A stretch of DNA of 64,000 bases from an uncultured Burkholderiales bacterium (GTDB taxonomy: Bacteria > Pseudomonadota > Gammaproteobacteria > Burkholderiales > Burkholderiaceae_C): positions 74,132-138,131 of the forward strand of contig CALTTG010000003.1 of assembly GCA_943908475.1 (NCBI GenBank), given 5' to 3'. A program made the position numbers and the translations under genes. Position 1 is the first letter of the stretch; each line of letters opens with the position of its first letter. The notes beneath the pieces were generated by a model. The model ran no database searches. It was given only the letters and a program-made list of their open reading frames with translations, and was not told where the DNA came from. This document shows positions 61,125-64,000 of the stretch, piece by piece.

Positions 61125-63509
61125 TCAGTTCAGCAGACGTTGTGGGTCCGCATCGAGCTTGGCCAGCGCATCCCGCGTGGCCCGCACCGTGAGCGACTCT
61201 TCTTCCAGGGGCACCAGCAGCCCCGCCTGGAGGAAAGCGCCCAACCGATGCAGTTGAAACAGCACCCCTCGCCCTTGCGGCGACACGAACAAGGTCAACT
61301 GCTTCTGATGGCCCTGCCAGGCCAGCTGGAAGCGCTCCTGGCGCTCCCGGTAGTCGATCTGGAACCAGGCCCCCAACTTGAGCTCTTTGGCCCAGGCCAC
61401 CATGGCGGGCGTGGGCATGGTGCCGCCGCTGGCCACCACCTCCAGGTCGTCGCTCTCGTAGCCCGAGAGGTCCCGAAACGTGTCGGTGTCGAGTTCGACG
61501 TCGTCCATCTCGGGCAAGAGCTGGTCCAAGGCGGCCAAGCGGTGGGTGACTTCCTTGAGTCGCTCGGGCGAGATCGAGGCCGATTTCGCCGTGAACGCCG
61601 CCTGCAATGCCACGTTCAACGCCTTCATTTGCGCGTCTTGGCGCTCGGTGGCCAGCCCGGCCTTGGCCATGCCTTGGCGAAGCAATTTGAGCAAGGGCGG
61701 CAGCCGTTGCAGCACCTGATTGCGCTCTTCCCGGCTGGTTTTGGCGCTGGCCGACCAGATCAGGTCCGCGGCCATGCGTTTGAGGTCGCGCGTGTCGTCG
61801 CTGCTGGGGCTGCTGAGCACCGCACTTTGCGCCAACACGTCGGCCCACACTTTGAAGAGGAACTCACGGATGCCTTCGTGCACGGGCACGGTCTCCAGCA
61901 TCTTGCGCAGCTCGATGGTGTACTGGATGGCGTAGGCCTCGCGCTGCTCAAGCTGCTGGGCCAGGGACACGCCCTTGCGACTGGCCTCGTTGGCCTCTGA
62001 AAAGTAGGTGGTCAGGAAACGCTCGAATTCGACCAGCACGGTCTGGAACACCCGCCGACCGGTGTCCGGGTAGGCCTCCACCGTCTGAACGATCCGCCGG
62101 ATTTCCTTGAGCAACTGCTCGCCTTGCTCGTCCCCACGGGTGTCGGCCGGGTCCATGCCGCCGGCAAAGCCCATCACGCAGCCGCCCATGCGGTCGATCA
62201 ACATGCGAGCGGGGTGATCCAAGGTGGCGAAAAAATCGGGCTCGGCCACTGCCACCCGCAACACGGGCATCTGCAACCGCGCGAACCACACCCGCACCGA
62301 CGCGGGCAGGCGCTCTTCCATCAAGATGGCCTGGAACAACAAGGCCACCACCTCGATGGTGGCGCGCTCCGACGGAGTGCTGGCGGCGGCCTTGAGCTCC
62401 CGCTTGCGATCCATGAGCTCGCGGGCCAGCACCGCGGGCTGAGGCCGGCCGCCTTCGGGCGACTCGACCTGCTGGCGCACCACCTGCTGGGTCTGCGCCA
62501 TGGCCTGCCCCAGGGCCGCCCCTGCCGGAGCGGCATCGCCTTGCATCAGGGCCGTGGGCTCGAAGGCGGGCACTTGCCGGGCCACCACCTGGTTGAGCTT
62601 GCCCAGCACGGCCTGGCTTTGGGCCGGCGAGGCCACGCGCCCCAGACCGGGCGCCTGGGTCATCAATCGGGTTTCGTCATACGACCCGCCACCGCGCCCC
62701 TGGAAGGTCGAATGCGCCACGCCTCCGCCGTCCCCCATGGCTGTGACCCGGTTGCTGTGGCCATCCAGGGCGCGCGTCGACACGGGCAGACGGCCTGCCG
62801 TCCCGAGGCTGGGCGCCATGGGCTGGATGATGCCCACGTCTTTGGCACGGCGAATGAACGGGCGCAGGTCGATGTCAGGTGCCACGCCATGGTCCAGCAA
62901 GACCTTGTTGGCCTCGTGAAACGCCTCTTCGGCCAGGGCGGCCACTTCATCGTGCAGCACGTTCTGCAGCGTTTTCCAGTGCTCGGCCTGCAGGCCGGCC
63001 GACATCCAGGCGTCCAGCACCCAGCGCGACAGCACCGAGGGCTTGAGCACATCGCCAGACGCCTCCCCGGGGCGCCCCTCATCGGGCAGCAGGCCGGTCA
63101 GGCGCGAACACAGGTCGGTGAATTGCCAGCCGGCCTTGTCGGCCACCGCCTGGCCGAGCCGGGAGGCCATCAGGTCAAGCTCGACGGCCGCGTCTTCCAC
63201 CAGGGTGAAGTCCTGAGCGTCGAGGCCCAGCCCCATGGGCCGGGTCTGAGGCGCCTGCCCGTGGTGAATGGCCTCCAGCCCCGCGTGCAGGTGCCCCTGA
63301 AGGGCGGTGAGCCAAGCGGCCTCGTGTCGAGGCCATTCCAGCACCAGGTCTCTGCGGCGGGCATACAGCCCAGGCTCTGCGCTTTGAGAGGCCAGCAACC
63401 GAGCCCCTTCCGCACATGCTGACACCAGGGAAGCGGCACCTTGTTGCACCGTTTCCAGGAAGGTTCGTCGAGCGAGGCGAGCGAGGTCTCGGGGTGAGCC
63501 GACAGTCAT
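61125..63509 (-). CDS. DUF1631 family protein
   Basis: A 794-residue cytoplasmic, mostly helical protein resembling DUF1631, a family found in beta- and gammaproteobacteria and of unknown role. Landmarks are LSRWVLDAWMSAGLQAEHWKTL near 160-180, VALLFQAILMEERLPASVRVWFARLQMPVLRVAV near 395-430, and a C-terminal beta-rich region with LKLGAWFQIDYRERQERFQLAW that resembles a PilZ-type barrel, although no RxxxR c-di-GMP motif is evident. It lies between secF and mshI on the same strand. Confidence 0.8.
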   Translation of the reverse strand: MTVGSPRDLARLARRTFLETVQQGAASLVSACAEGARLLASQSAEPGLYARRRDLVLEWPRHEAAWLTALQGHLHAGLEAIHHGQAPQTRPMGLGLDAQDFTLVEDAAVELDLMASRLGQAVADKAGWQFTDLCSRLTGLLPDEGRPGEASGDVLKPSVLSRWVLDAWMSAGLQAEHWKTLQNVLHDEVAALAEEAFHEANKVLLDHGVAPDIDLRPFIRRAKDVGIIQPMAPSLGTAGRLPVSTRALDGHSNRVTAMGDGGGVAHSTFQGRGGGSYDETRLMTQAPGLGRVASPAQSQAVLGKLNQVVARQVPAFEPTALMQGDAAPAGAALGQAMAQTQQVVRQQVESPEGGRPQPAVLARELMDRKRELKAAASTPSERATIEVVALLFQAILMEERLPASVRVWFARLQMPVLRVAVAEPDFFATLDHPARMLIDRMGGCVMGFAGGMDPADTRGDEQGEQLLKEIRRIVQTVEAYPDTGRRVFQTVLVEFERFLTTYFSEANEASRKGVSLAQQLEQREAYAIQYTIELRKMLETVPVHEGIREFLFKVWADVLAQSAVLSSPSSDDTRDLKRMAADLIWSASAKTSREERNQVLQRLPPLLKLLRQGMAKAGLATERQDAQMKALNVALQAAFTAKSASISPERLKEVTHRLAALDQLLPEMDDVELDTDTFRDLSGYESDDLEVVASGGTMPTPAMVAWAKELKLGAWFQIDYRERQERFQLAWQGHQKQLTLFVSPQGRGVLFQLHRLGAFLQAGLLVPLEEESLTVRATRDALAKLDADPQRLLN

Positions 63510-63520
63510 TGAGCCTGTGT

Positions 63521-63536
63521 GTCTGATGATTCAGAC
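63521..63536. repeat. Inverted repeat between secF and DUF1631
   Basis: GTCTGA (63521-63526) and TCAGAC (63531-63536) are perfect arms around TGAT, lying between the secF stop and the DUF1631 start. No U-run follows. It may be a weak terminator or an operator. Confidence 0.35.
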
Positions 63537-63540
63537 GACT

Positions 63541-64000
63541 CTACACCACCGCGCCAGAATTCGGATCGTTGGGGTCGGCGTCTTTTTTGACGCTTTTCAT
63601 CAGGTCTTCGCGCTTCACACCCAGCCACATCGCAATGGCGGCGGCCACGAACACGGAGGAGTAAATGCCGAACAGAATGCCAATGGTCAAGGCCAGCGCG
63701 AAATAGTGCAGCGTGGGGCCGCCCCAGATCAGCATGGCGCCCACCATCATCTGGGTCGACCCGTGGGTGATGACCGTGCGACTCATGGTGCTGGTGATGG
63801 CGTGGTCGATCACCTCGGGCGTGGCCATCTTGCGCATCTTGCGGAAGGTTTCGCGGATGCGGTCAAAAATCACGACCGACTCGTTCACCGAGTAGCCCAG
63901 CACGGCCAGCACCGCCGCGAGCACCGACAACGAGAATTCCCACTGGAAGAAGGCGAAGAAGCCCAGGATGATGATGACGTCGTGCAGGTTGGCGATGATG
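63541..64000 (-). CDS. secF: Protein translocase subunit SecF, C-terminal part (5' end outside window)
   Basis: The frame enters from the right edge; about 152 C-terminal residues are visible. The order IIANLHDVIIILGFFAFF, then GYSVNESVVIFDRIRETFRKMR and SRTVITHGSTQMMVGAMLIWGG, is diagnostic of SecF membrane helices and the conserved D-R-I-R-E loop. SecDF uses the proton gradient to complete protein export through SecYEG. The N-terminus and secD are outside the window. Confidence 0.95.
   Translation of the reverse strand, partial: IIANLHDVIIILGFFAFFQWEFSLSVLAAVLAVLGYSVNESVVIFDRIRETFRKMRKMATPEVIDHAITSTMSRTVITHGSTQMMVGAMLIWGGPTLHYFALALTIGILFGIYSSVFVAAAIAMWLGVKREDLMKSVKKDADPNDPNSGAVV

Noticed and set aside
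1..64000. tRNA, rRNA, CRISPR arrays, insertion sequences and prophage genes
   Set aside because: Intergenic gaps were read on both strands; none held a cloverleaf, repeat-spacer array, transposase or phage gene that I could recognise.

Overview
The window looks like one chromosomal segment of a high-GC betaproteobacterium, most likely Burkholderiales (Comamonadaceae or a close relative). This is inferred from high-GC coding bias, from the def-fmt-htpX block diverging from a LysM protein followed by dprA, from the lipB-lipA pair, and from the 'msh' pilus cluster flanked by a DUF1631 gene. No rRNA, tRNA, CRISPR array, insertion sequence or prophage gene was recognised. Both ends are cut: the left end lies inside arsC and the right end inside secF.

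Left part (1-16.9 kb). The tail of an ars operon (arsC, then an aquaporin-like channel) is followed by TerB-like and Bax-inhibitor-1-like genes. Next is a tight operon of a DUF3616 protein, a lipid kinase and a metallophosphoesterase, and then an NhaR-type regulator divergent from a small membrane protein, a TerC/Alx-type protein and an ExoD-like protein. From 8.2 to 14.7 kb lies a compact aromatic-catabolism cluster: flavin hydroxylase, MDR reductase, FAH-family hydrolase and extradiol dioxygenase, divergent from a TetR regulator and a short-chain dehydrogenase. Two clean dyads sit in the divergent promoter. A thiol-redox group follows (periplasmic thioredoxin, CcdA-like transporter, DCC protein), then a FolB-like aldolase.

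Middle part (16.9-37.7 kb). This is an accessory and regulatory region. It holds a rhodanese fold without its catalytic cysteine, a chemoreceptor, a decayed thioredoxin fragment, an MscS channel, a Baeyer-Villiger monooxygenase with an alpha/beta hydrolase and an AraC regulator, a decayed chemoreceptor, a Gre-like factor and a diguanylate cyclase. It continues with a TetR/MFS/thioesterase group sharing matching operators, a LysR regulator divergent from two tautomerase-fold genes, a lower-GC block (SDR, AraC, Rossmann protein), a chromate transporter, and an AraC regulator divergent from an amidase.

Right part (37.7-64 kb). Housekeeping genes come first: lipA, lipB, dprA, a LysM protein, def, fmt and htpX. 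A large CHASE-PAS-GGDEF-EAL protein then converges on a 12-gene MSHA-type type IV pilus cluster transcribed leftwards as mshI-J-K-L-E-G-A-Q-C-D-O-P. Its ATPase carries an MshEN-type N-terminus, a known c-di-GMP-binding module, so the neighbouring c-di-GMP enzyme may control it. A strong hairpin follows the major pilin gene, which would allow far more pilin than minor pilins. DUF1631 and secF close the window.
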